Origin: Ceratopteris richardii
Lineage: Eukaryota; Streptophyta; Polypodiopsida; Polypodiales; Pteridaceae
Reading direction: 5' to 3'
DNA: 64,000 nt
NCBI GenBank assembly: GCA_020310875.1
Contig: CM035413.1
Location: 161,835,306-161,899,305 of the forward strand
Position 1 is the stretch's first letter. Each line of letters starts with the position of its first letter. Under the pieces are notes generated by a model. It was not told the DNA's origin. It made no database searches and saw only the letters and a program-made list of their open reading frames with translations. Made by a program: the position numbers and the translations under genes. This document shows, one piece after another, positions 37,967 through 49,182 of the stretch.

Positions 37967-40034
37967 AACCTCCCAACAAGATCAGAAGCAAATGCCACGA
38001 AACGTTTCACGTCGGGTTCAAATGTGGAGGTGATCGCAATCTGGGTGGATCGGGTCCAGTCGTGGCACACACAGGGTGTATGAAGCTAATGAATGTTGGA
38101 AGGTTTATGGACATGAAAGTAAAATTAATTTTGAGTATGGAGAAGAGAGAGATGTTGAAATGATTATGGGAATGGGAATGTAGGAGTGCAAGTTAGATTT
38201 ATGAACATGAATGATAAGAATGAAAGAGAACCATACACACGAATCAAATTTGGAAGGAAGAATGGTCCATTGAAGGAGCTTCTTAAACACTTCCTAATTC
38301 TAATCCATATGCATAGTCTTCTTTGGATGATATGTATGCATGACGAGAATAGATGGAACCCTTACACATAAATTAGTTTCAAAAGGAAGAATGGTCCAAT
38401 ATTGGAGCTTCTTATACACTTTTAGAAACTAATCAATATGTATGGGTATGTATGGATTATATGCATGCAAGTGAATTATGATGATAGAGTTTAATCACAA
38501 GCTCAATGAAACATCCTCACTGGTTCAACGCAATACTGCGGAGCCTTCTCACACATAGAAGAAAATAGAAGACATGTAAAAATACTTAAGAGACTGAGAG
38601 ACGAGACAAGAGACAAGTGACACGTGACATGAATTAAAAGGGTTTGAATTAAGATACATGTATAAAATCGTTATGGTACATCATGCTAAGCAGTCTACTG
38701 ATCAAAGGCGGTTCCGACCCTCAAACCATGACAGTTCAATCGAATGTCACACGTAAGAAGGTGAGTTCCACTTCATTGACCCTATGTATGTCTAGGCTCG
38801 TAACGTCTAACTAAAGAAGTCTAAGACTTATTAAAACTAGCTCTAACTCACTCACACGCTCCACCGAGGGTGAGTCAAGATAGAGATGCTGGTTTCAAGA
38901 GCCTATCCTAGATTGGAGTTCTAACTTAAATTTGAAACTAGGTACTATACTCATACTAGCCCACCTTGGATCCTCACTCGCTCAACCGAGGGTGATGGTC
39001 TCAAGGAAACCGTAAGCTCGCAAGAGCCCTATGGATGCCTAACCATGATGCTCTAGGAGTTTGGAGGGGGGTTTATATAGTTTTTTGAATGAATTTGGGC
39101 CCTTGGATCTAGAGAAATCGAGTCTAAACTCTAGGATCACTACTTTCGATTACAACCATTTGATTAATCAAATCAATGGTTTGGAATTGATCTTTCTATC
39201 AAATCTAGTGTAAAGGAGTGAAATTTAGGCGCCTTCATTCTCCATCATTGGATTTGGGGATGATCTAAACCGTCGGATTAGTGTTGACATCAGTTTGGAT
39301 AAGATAAGCCACTATTTTTTGGAGAAAAACTACATTATTGATCTTTGATTGTCAAAAAAGTCGGCCCTTCAACCCTTCAATTTGCTTAAACTAGAAAACT
39401 ACGGTGATCCTGAAAACTGGACTTTGTGCTCTTTGACCCTCCAAATAGGCTTTGATGAAGATGAAACTTTGTAGGACTATGTTTCCAAAGAACTCCTTCA
39501 GGAATATGCAAAAAAAAACTTCCATCTGAATCTTCCTTGTACAAGTTTGTCTACATTTGGAAGCTTGCAAGGTAGCATTAAGGTCTCTAGGAAGCTCTGA
39601 TAGCCTTGAAACTTTGTACAAATATGTAGCCACATATGGTCTTTATACATGCCAAACCATATGGCTAACATAAATTTCTCTATAAGAATTTGTAGGGTCA
39701 AACTAGAAAAATTACATTTTTACAAAATGAACATAGCATATCAATGTGCTACAAAGTCCATTTTCTACTGAAATTTGGGCTATAGACTGCCTTTGACAAT
39801 CTTTACAAGGATATGATTTTTCATCTAATTTGGTGACAATGAAATTTTTGCCCTAATTTCCCTTGACCAACTTTGACCACTACAATGGACTTTCTTGATT
39901 TCTTTGAAACTTTGTATGTGAGCTTCCTTTGACATCCTTGATGCATCCTGGACTTCTCGGGGAATTCCGGCTACCTTCACCAAATATGTTTTTTGTAGGC
40001 CTTCACAAGTGAGAGAGGAGAGAAAATCTCGACA
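37967..40034 (-). repeat. A4 5' LTR plus leader
   Basis: Reverse-complement match to LTR-1 to LTR-4, with the outer terminus at 40,034. It includes the 129-bp duplication near 38,185-38,440. Many substitutions set it apart from LTR-1 to LTR-3 but are shared with the right part of LTR-4. Confidence 0.75.
39071..39173 (-). promoter_or_regulatory. A4 LTR core promoter: palindrome and TATA box
   Basis: The 16-bp palindrome is intact at 39158-39173. The TATA box on the minus strand is at 39071-39080 (gtttatatag on the plus strand). The spacing equals that in the tandem LTRs. Confidence 0.55.
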
Positions 40035-40049
40035 ACACCGGAATGACTC

Positions 40050-40483
40050 TGTTTAAACTTGCTTATGGATTGTAAGCTATTGCGCCAATGGAAGTGGTAG
40101 TGCCGAGTCTACGAGTCAAGTTATCTCAGAAACTGTTACCGGAAGAATCTTTTCCATTTCGGTTGGATGTGCTCAGATTGTTGGATGAACAACGCTGGGA
40201 AAACTTCATGGTTCTTCAAGAAGTTCAATTATGCCAAGCCCGTACTCATGATCGCTTCCTAAAAACCCCTGTCTTCATGATTGGCCAACTCGTTTTATTT
40301 TATAATGCTAAAGCCAATCACGTTTCCGAAAAATTTAAGTTATAATGGTTTGGACCATACCGGATTGCTGAACAGGTGGGACCCGTCACTTTTTGGTTTG
40401 CGACCTTAACAGGTGTTCTCCTTCCAAAAGTCATTAATGGTTCTAAGATCCACCCATATCACTATTTATCTGATAACCCCTGA
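40050..40483 (+). pseudogene. B1 integrase C-terminal part (fossil)
   Basis: Shows the gypsy integrase sequence AIAPMEVVVPSLRV, the DEQRWENFMVLQEVQL helix, LVLFYNAKANH and a WFGPYRI module (GPY/F). These are typical of the end of gypsy integrase, after the catalytic core. The core itself is missing, replaced on the left by A4. B2 carries the same stretch at about 53,395-53,830. Confidence 0.75.
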
Positions 40484-40812
40484 GGTGTACTCAGTCGTTT
40501 TCTTCTTTTTCGAGTGTCACTTGATTTTCTTTTCTACCCCTTCGTGTTCCGGTTGACCAACTGACCGTAATCTTCCCGTTTTTGGTATCTAACTATGATT
40601 AAATGCCGCCTCTGTGTTATTGCTTCTGTTCATGCATGCATGCCGCACTTATGAAGGATATCTCTTCAGTACTGCGTTATGAGTAGGGTTTTGTCGCCTG
40701 ATTTTTTTTCGTATTCCTACTTAATCTTGTTCTTTCCACTGATAATCGCTATTGTGTTTGTGTGTTTGCGAGCTCTGTGTCCTCTATGTTTTCATGAATC
40801 CTTGTGCACGCC
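40484..40812 (+). other. B1 spacer between integrase and aORF
   Basis: Pyrimidine-rich, non-coding and homologous to 53,830-54,207 in B2, for example the shared 'ttccggttgac' block. It ends in a T/C-rich run just before the aORF start. A splice acceptor or subgenomic promoter could lie here, as known for extra ORFs of other plant gypsy elements. That is inference. Confidence 0.5.
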
Positions 40813-43007
40813 ATGGAAGCTCTGACTCATATAGCAACCTTCTGTGCGGGTCTCACTCCCGACGTGAGTGAGTACTTGCATATTCGCGGATTGCTGCCCT
40901 TCGCTGAATTGCCTTGGCATTCAGTGGAGTGTCATCCGTTCCATGTGCAGATTATTTCTGCCATCACCGCCGCACCTGCTATAGAGCAGTGTTGGCCGGT
41001 TACATGTTTAAACCCTCGTGTCATGATTACTCTCAATACGTTTGCTGAGGGATTCCAACTCCCTCAGGAAGGATTGGAGAATGGTCCACTCCTTTCTCTT
41101 ACCACCATGACCAAATTGTTTCCCCGACACTCGTCTCATGAGTATGCCATCCTTTGCCGACCCGAACCAGAGCGTATTACTCTACAATTCCTTGTCACCA
41201 CGCTTAATTTGCAAAAACGCACCTATGGCATATCCCGACCCTTTTATTCCATGATAGATATGGCTTCCCGTGAACCTCTAAATTTCACATCCTTTTTTTT
41301 TAGGCGTGTTCACCGTGAATGCATGACGGTTACAAAGCAAATCGCAAAGAACGACATCCCTAGCACCCACTTACCCCATATTCTCACTTTCCTCTTTCCA
41401 GTAATCCAAGCCGCCCAACCACCTCTGCTTACCATGTTGCGATATGAAGAAGCCTCCCAGATGATTGAAGATGATGACGATGAAGATTTGATTCAATTTT
41501 TTCCACGCAAACGCAAGTGTGTTAGTCCCTCCTAGAGTCAGGTACAGGGTTCCACTGCGGGCCATGAAGTTGAGGTCTTCCACGATACTGCCACCTCTCT
41601 ACAGGTCGAGTCCACCCCATCCTCTTCTCTTAAGCAGCCGGATCAGGATACGACTATGGAAGACGTAGCTGAAGTTTCTTCGCGGGAGGAATCTCATCAA
41701 TCGAATGAGGAAGCTGTGAAGGAGATAGCAGAAGTTACTGGAGGTACGGATTGTCAATCCCCCTCATCCCCAACCACTGTAGCCAAAGATGATGCATCCA
41801 TTACCGAAATTAATGAAGGAAGGGAACAATAATCTCCTTCATCCCCAAGCACAGAAGTCCAAGCAGATGCAACCAAGGAAGTCACTGGCACTGCTGAGGT
41901 TGTAGCTAATGCTGCTGAGGTGACAAATCCGAATGAGATCGGAATCGTGTTGGTGCAGAACGCTCTTCTCCCTTTTCCTCCACCAATTGTTAGTTCTACG
42001 CCTGCTGCAGTTTTTCGTGGTGAACCTTCTAATGCCATCCGTGAGGCACCCACTCCTCAATTATCTTCTCCCGACTACTCTCCACCACCCTCCCCTCATC
42101 TGCTTTCCGCCTCTTCATCACAACCCCCTCCTACTCTTCCTCCCCCAAACATTATGTTTATGGAACTGGCATCGATGGGCCAGCTTCTAATTCAATTCTC
42201 CAAGCAATTGCCTCTACAAATGAAGCTCGCCACTCAGCGCATTCAACAGGAGTTGCAGAATAAAGCGGATTTGCTTGAAGCCGACATTGCTCCCCTCCAA
42301 GAAGAAGCCCTTGTAGTCAAAGCTCAGAATCATGCGCTGCAGATTGAGTTGCAACAACTTCAAGATCAATTAAAGGAAAAGGATAACCTGCTTGCTCAGC
42401 GCGACACCAAAATCACTAATTTGAAGCAAGAACTTATAGACAAGACAGATGCCATGATTGCTTTAGGAAATGAGCTTCATAGTACAAGGGATGCCCTCAG
42501 TGTGTTAGAAGAAGCTTCTCAATCCCTTGCGGACAATGTGCTTAAAGCAGAAGCTGACTTACATAATGTTACTGAAAGATTGTTTCAACGAGATCAAGAT
42601 TTCACGGAGGAGATCGCTAAGTATCTACGGTTGAAGAAGGTGTGCAGAAGGAGCGAGAAGCTTACTATAAGACAATGCAGTTTCAAGCTGAGGAGTTAGA
42701 AAGACGAGAAAATCAATTAGGCGCTCAGGCTGATAGGCTTTCGCGAATTGATGCAGAGATAGCCGAAATAAAGCTGAGGAGAGATGCGACCATCACCAAT
42801 GACTTTTATCTGCAGGAATCCTTTTTGCAGACGCAGACAGAATTGCTGATGAGTTAGGTAGTTGCTGCTAGTTTGGTTCAAACAGATGCACAACTGGTCG
42901 AGCCGGACATTTTGAAAACTATGCTTGACTCATTGAAGCAGAAAATCACTCGCACTTTTAAACTAGCCAGAACCCTGTATATACAAGGCATTGTTGATGA
43001 GCCTTAG
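40813..43007 (+). pseudogene. B1 additional ORF (aORF) of unknown function (fossil)
   Basis: I do not recognise this protein. The start MEALTHIATFCAG is preferred because it sits in gccATGG context and is matched in B2 (MEALANITTF). Residues 1-215 look globular, with 'LNPRVMITLNTFAEGFQLP' and 'FYSMIDMASREP' conserved in B2. An acidic run (EDDDDEDL) and a basic patch (PRKRK) follow, possibly a nuclear localisation signal. Next comes a Pro/Ser-rich segment (about 42,000-42,150), then about 250 residues of heptad-rich coiled coil. Total length is about 730 codons. Plant Tat-lineage gypsy elements are known to carry extra ORFs after pol; membership of that group is inference. The frame is broken. 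Confidence 0.6.
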
Positions 43008-43499
43008 TTGTATTCTTCTTTTTTGGGTTCGAGTCCACTGTGCGTGCCAGTGTTAGCAGCCGGATTGGATTGTAATTTTATTTTTATAAATATTCGCACG
43101 CACTGGAAAGGCGTGATGAAGAGTTGTAACTTTCTTTGATAAATGAAAAGGCAAGCACGGTGTTCGGCGAGAGGTACGGGGATCGCCAGACTGTCTGTTT
43201 GGGTGATCGCGATGGAGTGCTGTGATTGCAGAGTTGCAGAAAATCTTGAGTATTGTATTCTGTCTATTGAGTTACCGTACTTAAACATTAACACGGTAAT
43301 GCTGCGATAACCTTAATAAGACTGTGCGAATTCATAGTTGTTAATTCGTGTGATAAGCGTACTGCGTCGTGATAATCTTCGGATTGAGAGATAGCTAACG
43401 AATTGATTGCATGATTGAATTGGGAAAATTAAACAAAGGGCCTCTGCACTGTCAGACCCCTATCCATCCCCAAGAACCCATAACGAGATTAAAAGTGGC
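43008..43499 (+). repeat. B1 LTR-like segment after aORF
   Basis: Non-coding and homologous to 62,703-63,230 in B2. Both start with a 'ggttcgagtcca' block, carry a 'tgtaact' block, and end with 'aaagggcctctg' and 'agacccc'. A possible LTR start is TGTTAG at 43051 (TGTCAG at 62749 in B2), but no clear polypurine tract precedes it. A degenerate Met-type primer-binding site (tggcttaacagaagc) lies at 43497. The exact LTR ends are not resolved. Confidence 0.45.
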
Positions 43500-44103
43500 T
43501 TAACAGAAGCACTTTTAACACCCTCAACAATATCAACCAGGTAGATACCAAGGGTAGTACCTTCCACAACAATACTATCGTGCCTCCCCTCAATATCAAG
43601 TGCCATATCAAGCACAGCCTAGACCTCAACCTATCCTAGGACAACAACCTCCACCCCCTGCCAATGTAGTTTCTGTGAAGTATGCCATGCTAGAGGAGCA
43701 TTCAAGTATGGCACTAGTACCCACGACCCCTTTGATCATAGGTAATGACCCTAATGCAAACAGCTTTGATTCCACCTATGTGGATAGCCCACCAGCCTAC
43801 TATATGGAGTCACCGAAAAACTTAGACCCCTACTATGAGAATCCTATGAATGAGCAAAAATGGGAACCGGATTACGCTCAAGTCATGTATACAAACCCCA
43901 ACTCGAGACCAAAGGCTAGACAACTAAGACCACAGGTACCCAAAGGACCATGCTTTAAATGCCAAGGAGACCACTTCATACAAGATTGTCCACATGTCAT
44001 AACTACAGTGCAGTCGCAATACTTCAATATTCACGGCTTTTTTCTTGAATGTGAAAAGTATCATTTTATAAGAGATTGTCCTACCCATCCAGGCAGTAAT
44101 TAG
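43500..44103 (+). pseudogene. B1 gag C-terminal part with two zinc knuckles (fossil)
   Basis: A Pro/Gln/Tyr-rich stretch is followed by two Cys-rich knuckles: CFKCQGDHFIQDC at about 43,951-43,988 and CEKYHFIRDC near 44,050-44,082. These bind RNA in gag proteins. The N-terminal capsid part is absent; the remnant starts almost directly after the LTR-like segment. Confidence 0.65.
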
Positions 44104-45056
44104 AGCCCAGGCACAAAGGCAAATGCAACCAAAAACCCCCGAAAAAATAGTTGAAGCCAGCAAAGTAGGAGAGTCAATAAGAAAGAAAACAAGAACTTGG
44201 AAAGAGTCAAGAGAGAGACACAAGAGAAAATGGGGTAAGAAGATCAATGAATTAGAGGAAAGCCTAAGGGAAAACAGAGCTAAAATCTTAGAAATAACAT
44301 CACAAGAGGCTGAACCACGGGTAATGCTCTGCATGAAAATGGTTGAATTAGCCCAGACAATGTTTGATGCATCACAATACCTCAATTGGGAAATTATGGT
44401 TAGGTCTGAGTTACATTTTCAAGGACTACTAGAAAGACAAGGGCAAGTAGTATCTAACCCCACAAAAGTCAGCTCTATCACACAAACTAGACCAAAAGAA
44501 TCTTTGAAGACCACTCTATTCAAAAGGGCTAGGTCAGACTTAGAAAATCATCAAACAGGCTATATGGATTCACACACCATCTTGAAAGAGATTCAAGAAG
44601 AAAGATGGAGGCAAGAACAAGAATCACAACCACCTATACTCGAGATTGATGACTCAGGAGAATAGTCCCTGTAGATATCCCATCGATTTATGGAGATCAA
44701 GTGGATGATTGGCCCAGGGAGCACACTAGTTTTGAATCTAACTCTTTGCAAGAGTTATCTCACTTCACGGGCCCTTGGGAAGACTACTCAATTCAAGTGA
44801 AAGCCCCCACTATTCGAGTAAGGAGGGAAAACTCAGTTCTTCCTAGGAACACAGTGGCCATTAGGAACACTAAAGTTCAATGCCATTTGACTCTGGACAA
44901 GCTGTTGAAGATCAAACCAGAATTATGGAAACATGTGGCAAATCAGTTCAAGGAAATAGCCACAACCTCCTCTAGACCAAGTGCACGAGAAAAGGTGCCT
45001 AAAATACCCCTAGATAAAGTGGGAGATGCGAGTGAAGGAGAGGAGGGTAATGCTTA
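44104..45056 (+). pseudogene. B1 gag-protease linker (fossil)
   Basis: Charged, helical sequence rich in Lys/Glu (KTRTWKESRERHKRKWGKK), then a less ordered part. No recognisable domain. It lies between the zinc knuckles and the protease and is broken. I assign it to Gyp-B from position only. Confidence 0.45.
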
Positions 45057-45950
45057 TTGCCCATTACATACAAAGGTCACACTACCAAAGCCATCCTAAA
45101 CACAGGTGCAGGAGTAGCTATCACAACCATTTCTCTGTGGAAATGTTGGGGAAAACCAGCCCTTCGATCTACTAGGATGAAGTTGCAGATGTCAGATGGA
45201 CATATAGAAAGACCCTTAGGACTATTGGAAGGAATTTCCCTCTCCACTTGTAGAGTAGAATTTTATCATACCTTTGCAATATGTGATTTTGGAAAGAATC
45301 AATCATACAGAATGCTCTTAGGTAGACCTTTCATGCGACAATTACAAGTAGTACAAGATTGGGGAACCAACTCTTTGTACTTGAAACACCTAGGAGTGAC
45401 CACGAGAGTGAACCTCACAGACTATTCACATAGGGATGCAACACCCTTGCAATGGAATATTGTACATAGGAATGAAGAGGAGAAGGAATCAGTACATTCC
45501 TTGACATCAGACCCATCATGGCTGCATGAGGATACACACCTTTGGATGTGTAAAATTGCAGCCAAGGAAGAGGAGTGTGCGATAGCAAGAACGTCAAGAG
45601 TAGGACACACCTCTAGACCCATTGAGGACCCAGTGTATGTTCCGATAGTGTTTCTAGACGAGGAATTCGAACCCTATGGCTAGGCAAATATTCTAGCAAC
45701 TATGGACATTGCAATTAATGAAGAACAATGGACCTCCCATTGTGATGAAGACGGTTATGATATATCCATCTTCACTGTAAACCTGGTAAGGGAAGAAACA
45801 GAAGAGGATAGTATTGAAGGAGAAATCTCACAACAGAATAAGCAAGTGAATGATGAGGAATGGGAAGTAGATTCAGACAGACCTGAATGTTCATCGAAAG
45901 AGGAATTTCTAGGTTGGGTAGAAGCCATGTCCCTAGACCTCACCACCCCT
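45057..45950 (+). pseudogene. B1 retroviral-type aspartic protease and acidic linker (fossil)
   Basis: TKAILNTGAGVAITTISLW at about 45,085-45,145 matches the DTGA-type active-site region of retroelement proteases. LLGRPFMRQL near 45,310-45,340 matches the second conserved block. From about 45,420 an acidic linker continues to the Cop-C boundary (EEEKESVHS, then EETEEDSIEGE). RT, RNase H and the integrase core that should follow are absent, replaced by Cop-C. Confidence 0.65.
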
Positions 45951-45956
45951 AGGAAG

Positions 45957-46640
45957 TAGTACATACAGATGTTTGGGGTCCTTCAAAGACCACATCTATG
46001 GGTGGTCGCAGACTTTATGTTACTTCCATTGATGATCATACAAGGAAGGTGTGGGTATATTTCATGCAAGAGAAGAGTGAGGTGTTCACTCACTTCCAGA
46101 ATTTTAAGGCCATGGTGGAAAAGTAGATAGGAAAGTATATTCAGACATTGAGGTCATATGGAGGAGGTGAATACATGTCAAATGAGCTCAACGACTTTCT
46201 TAAAAATCATGGAATTCAATGTCGATTTTCATGTACGTACACACCACGATAGAATGGCGTTGTTGAATGCAAAAATAGACATATTGCAGAAATAGCAAGA
46301 GCTTTGATGGATGAGAAGAATATACCTCATTGTTATTGGGCAGAAGCTATGCATACTACTGTATACATCATGAACAAAACTTCAATTGCTCTTGTACATT
46401 GAGTTACATCTGAAGAGAAGTTTATAGGTGAAAAGCCAAACTTATCACATATGAAAGTATTTGGTTTTATTGCATATGTACATGTTCTAGATGAGTTGAG
46501 GTCAACGCTTGATTCAAAAGTAGATAAATGTATCTTCATTGCGTACTCCCTTGAGCAAAAGGGGTATACATGTTATAACCCACTCACACGATAGGTGAAG
46601 GTAAGCAGAGATGTGGTATTTGATGAAATGTCAAGCTTCT
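45957..46640 (+). pseudogene. Cop-C integrase region (fossil)
   Basis: Shows VHTDVWGPSKTTSMGG, SIDDHTRKVWVYF and NGVVECKNRHIAEIARALMD-type signatures of the copia integrase core. The GEYMSNEL and DEKNIPHCYWAEA segments are also present. The HHCC zinc-binding N-terminus is missing. Broken. Confidence 0.7.
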
Positions 46641-46825
46641 ATGTAGATGCACTGCTCGTAGTAAAACATGTGTAGGTTTTGAAGATGTTGATGGAGATTC
46701 AAGTGGTTCAGAAAAGAGTCTTGATGAGAAACTTGGATTGCCCTCTATGAAGACTCCGGGAGTAAGAAAATGCACATGCAGATGATACAAGGAGAAGTAA
46801 CACAAGACCAAGAAGATCTGGGAGG

Positions 46826-47705
46826 ATGCAAAATTCAGTGCAACGATTGATGTATGATAATTATATGGCTAATCATTGTGCATACATGACCAAGGTAATA
46901 CAAGATGCTAAACCTTCTTGTTTTGAAGATGCAATTGGAAATGCAAATTGGGAAAAAACTATGGATGAGGAGATGGCTCCACTTTATGGAAACAAAACAT
47001 GGAAGCAGGTTCCATCGCCACAAGGAAAGAAACCCATAGGCCGCAAGTGGGTTTACAAGGTAAAGCATAATGTTGATGGTAGCATAAGCAGGTACAAAGC
47101 AGAATTGGTAGCAAAAGGATATGCACAAACATATGGCGTTGATTATGAGGAAACATTCAGCCTTGTAGCTAAAATGTCTACTGTTAGAATGCTTGTTGCA
47201 TTAGCTACAAGCAAAAGGATGGACTTTACATCAGATGGATGTGAAGAATGCTTTCCTACATGGTGAGTTACAGAAGAAGTATATATGGACCAACCACAAG
47301 GATATGAAGATTCAAAGCACCCTGAATATGTTTGCAAATTGCAAAAGGCTTTGTATGGACTTAAGCAAGCTCCTCGGGAATGGCATGCAAGGATTGCTGA
47401 TTACTTAACCACTGTTGGGTTTTCTATGTGTGATGCAGATCATTCATTATATGCAAGGAAAGGTGATGATGGCATCACAATTGTGGCTATTTATGTTGAT
47501 GACTTGATTGTAGGAGATGACAATGAAGCAAGCATTAAAGAGATAAAGCAACTCCTTATGCACGAATTTGACATGAAAGATCTTGGTGTGTTGCGCGACT
47601 TCTTGGGCATTTATACAAACAAAAACAGGTATATGGATGTCACAAAGGCAATAAGCCTTGAATATGCTGCAAAAGTATGGTATGGCTGATTGCACGCTAA
47701 TTTCA
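46826..47705 (+). pseudogene. Cop-C reverse transcriptase region (fossil)
   Basis: Contains [67 protein letters not shown] and the catalytic YVDD at 47492-47503. All are standard copia RT motifs. The sequence is interrupted on the right by the solo LTR and resumes at 48,620. Broken. Confidence 0.8.
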
Positions 47706-48619
47706 TGTTGGAAGTGGGAGTGGGCCATAATAATAATATATCACAGGTTTACAGGATCTTCCAATAGATGAAACTTAACATACACACCTTAGACTCAAAA
47801 ATAGATGAGTGAGAGATAGAGAGAGAATAGAAAAGATTTCAAGTGTAACAGTAAGCTATGAGGCTCACCTACACTATCTATATTGCAATGTCAAAATACA
47901 ATGTGTGCATATGGTACAAACTGACAATATCCATATCTAGGCAGAAATAGGAACTAGATGCAAGAGATTGTGTGCCTAAGAGATATGAAGAGTGTGTGTG
48001 TGAGAGAGAATATGGAGAATAAGAACAACTTAGAACTATTGTACAACAAACCCAAGTTCTGATCAACCTAAATCAGAAACGAGTGACCTGGCAAGTAAGA
48101 ACAGAAATAGACTTGCTACTCATAGTAAATCGACAATGGATGTTGATGGTAAGCTGGTAGAATCTCCTCCAGATAATCACCAAGATGTAGACCACATCTC
48201 CTCCATAAGAGTGGAAACCCCTCCTCCAAGATGGCCTCCAATATCTCCTCCTAGCTTAATAATGAACAATGAGCTTGGCCTTCTTATATAGTATTTTAGA
48301 GTTCCATCTAAAAGCACTAAAGCAAAGCAATAAAGCAATACTAAAAGCTACTCACACTCATAAAAAATGATTAATGCATAAAGCATGTGATTGCATCAAA
48401 CTTAGTTCCAAATTTGTAATTCAAAAGTAGTCCGAAAAATCTTCCGTTTTGCACGCTATCATCGATGGGGTTTGAACCTTCATGGGTGCTTTTGGAGGCA
48501 CCTCCCTTAGCCTAGGCACCCACTTCTTTTGCTTAAGAGGATTATAGAATGTACAACATATGTTGTTTACTTCTGGTGATTTTGGATACATTGGACTATT
48601 TTGATCATTGTTTCCAACA
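47706..48619 (+). mobile_element. Solo LTR (914 bp) inserted in Cop-C
   Basis: Begins TGTTGGAA and ends TTCCAACA, a perfect 8-bp terminal inverted repeat with TG...CA ends. The flanks are tttca (47701-47705) and tttct (48620-48624), a 5-bp target-site duplication with one mismatch. Cop-C RT/RNase H sequence continues across it. A TATA-like ttatatagta lies near 48,285. It contains no coding sequence. The size, ends and 5-bp duplication fit a solo LTR left by LTR-LTR recombination. The family is not identified, and the strand given is only the side on which I see the TATA-like box. Confidence 0.8.
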
Positions 48620-49182
48620 TTTCTATGCCATTAGATCAGAATTTGAAGTTGGATACCACATCAGGTGAAGCATTGGAAAACCTTGGAAAATGCTATTATG
48701 TACAGGAAAATTGTGGGAAGCTTGATATATCTCACAATTACAAGACCTGATCTAAGCTACACTGTTGGACTTGAAAGTCAATTTATGCAGGTTCCCAATA
48801 AGCCACTTTTGGATGCTTTGAGGTGCACTCTATGTTATGTGAGTGCTACTTTGGATTATGCATTGTTTTATGAAGCTGGCGTAGATTTGCAGGTTCATGG
48901 ATACACCGATGCAGATTGGGCTGGTAGCATTCCAAATAGAAGATCTACTATTGGTTTTCTATTCTCACTTGGGAGTGCAACTATTACATGGAGCAGTAAG
49001 AAGCAACCCACTATGTTATCACTTCATCAAAGAGAAGGTATTAGCAGCTGATATTGATATTGTCTATGTGAGAACACATGAGCAGGTTGTTGATATTTTC
49101 ACTAAAGCATATGGAGTAGAGAAGCGAAAGAAGTTTCTGAAGATGCTTGGATTAGAGGATATGATGTTGAGCTTGAAGGGAG
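48620..49182 (+). pseudogene. Cop-C RNase H region and polypurine tract (fossil)
   Basis: YRKIVGSLIYLTITRPDLSY, YTDADWAGSIPNRRS and SATITWSSKKQP are copia RNase H motifs. The ending KKFLKMLGLEDM is typical of the polyprotein C-terminus. The purine-rich 'gcttgaagggag' at 49171-49182 is the polypurine tract. Broken. Confidence 0.75.

Larger units (their letters stand above)
32862..40034 (-). mobile_element. Inverted Gyp-A copy A4, 3'-truncated
   Basis: Read on the minus strand this is LTR, leader, gag, protease, linker, RT and RNase H, stopping before integrase near 32,909. The outer LTR end at 40,034 is ...CTCGACA, the reverse complement of the family LTR start. Beyond it lies Gyp-B sequence, so A4 entered Gyp-B. 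It is several percent diverged from A1-A3 by eye and belongs to the same subfamily as the right part of LTR-4. Broken, with roughly eight breaks. The integrase and 3' LTR are missing, so no target-site duplication can be checked. Confidence 0.85.
40035..45950 (+). mobile_element. Gyp-B copy B1 (Ty3/gypsy remnant with 3' aORF)
   Basis: Contains, in order, an integrase C-terminus, a ~330-bp spacer, a long additional ORF, an LTR-like segment, then gag knuckles and a protease. The left end is cut by the inverted Gyp-A copy and the right end by Cop-C. It is homologous to B2 at 53.4-63.2 kb. Integrase before the aORF and gag after the LTR-like segment implies either two Gyp-B units sharing an LTR or a rearranged copy. 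Broken, with at least five breaks and large missing parts (most of pol, most of gag). Confidence 0.7.

Noticed and set aside
40813-43007. aORF taken as a host coiled-coil gene
   Set aside because: A homologous copy sits after gypsy integrase in B2 as well, with the same spacer and following segment, so it belongs to the element.
43026-43050. Possible tRNA gene remnant: ggttcgagtcca block ending in gcca, also near 62,723
   Set aside because: It resembles a tRNA T-arm and CCA end, but the stem does not pair and no cloverleaf can be drawn; it is better read as part of the Gyp-B 3' region.
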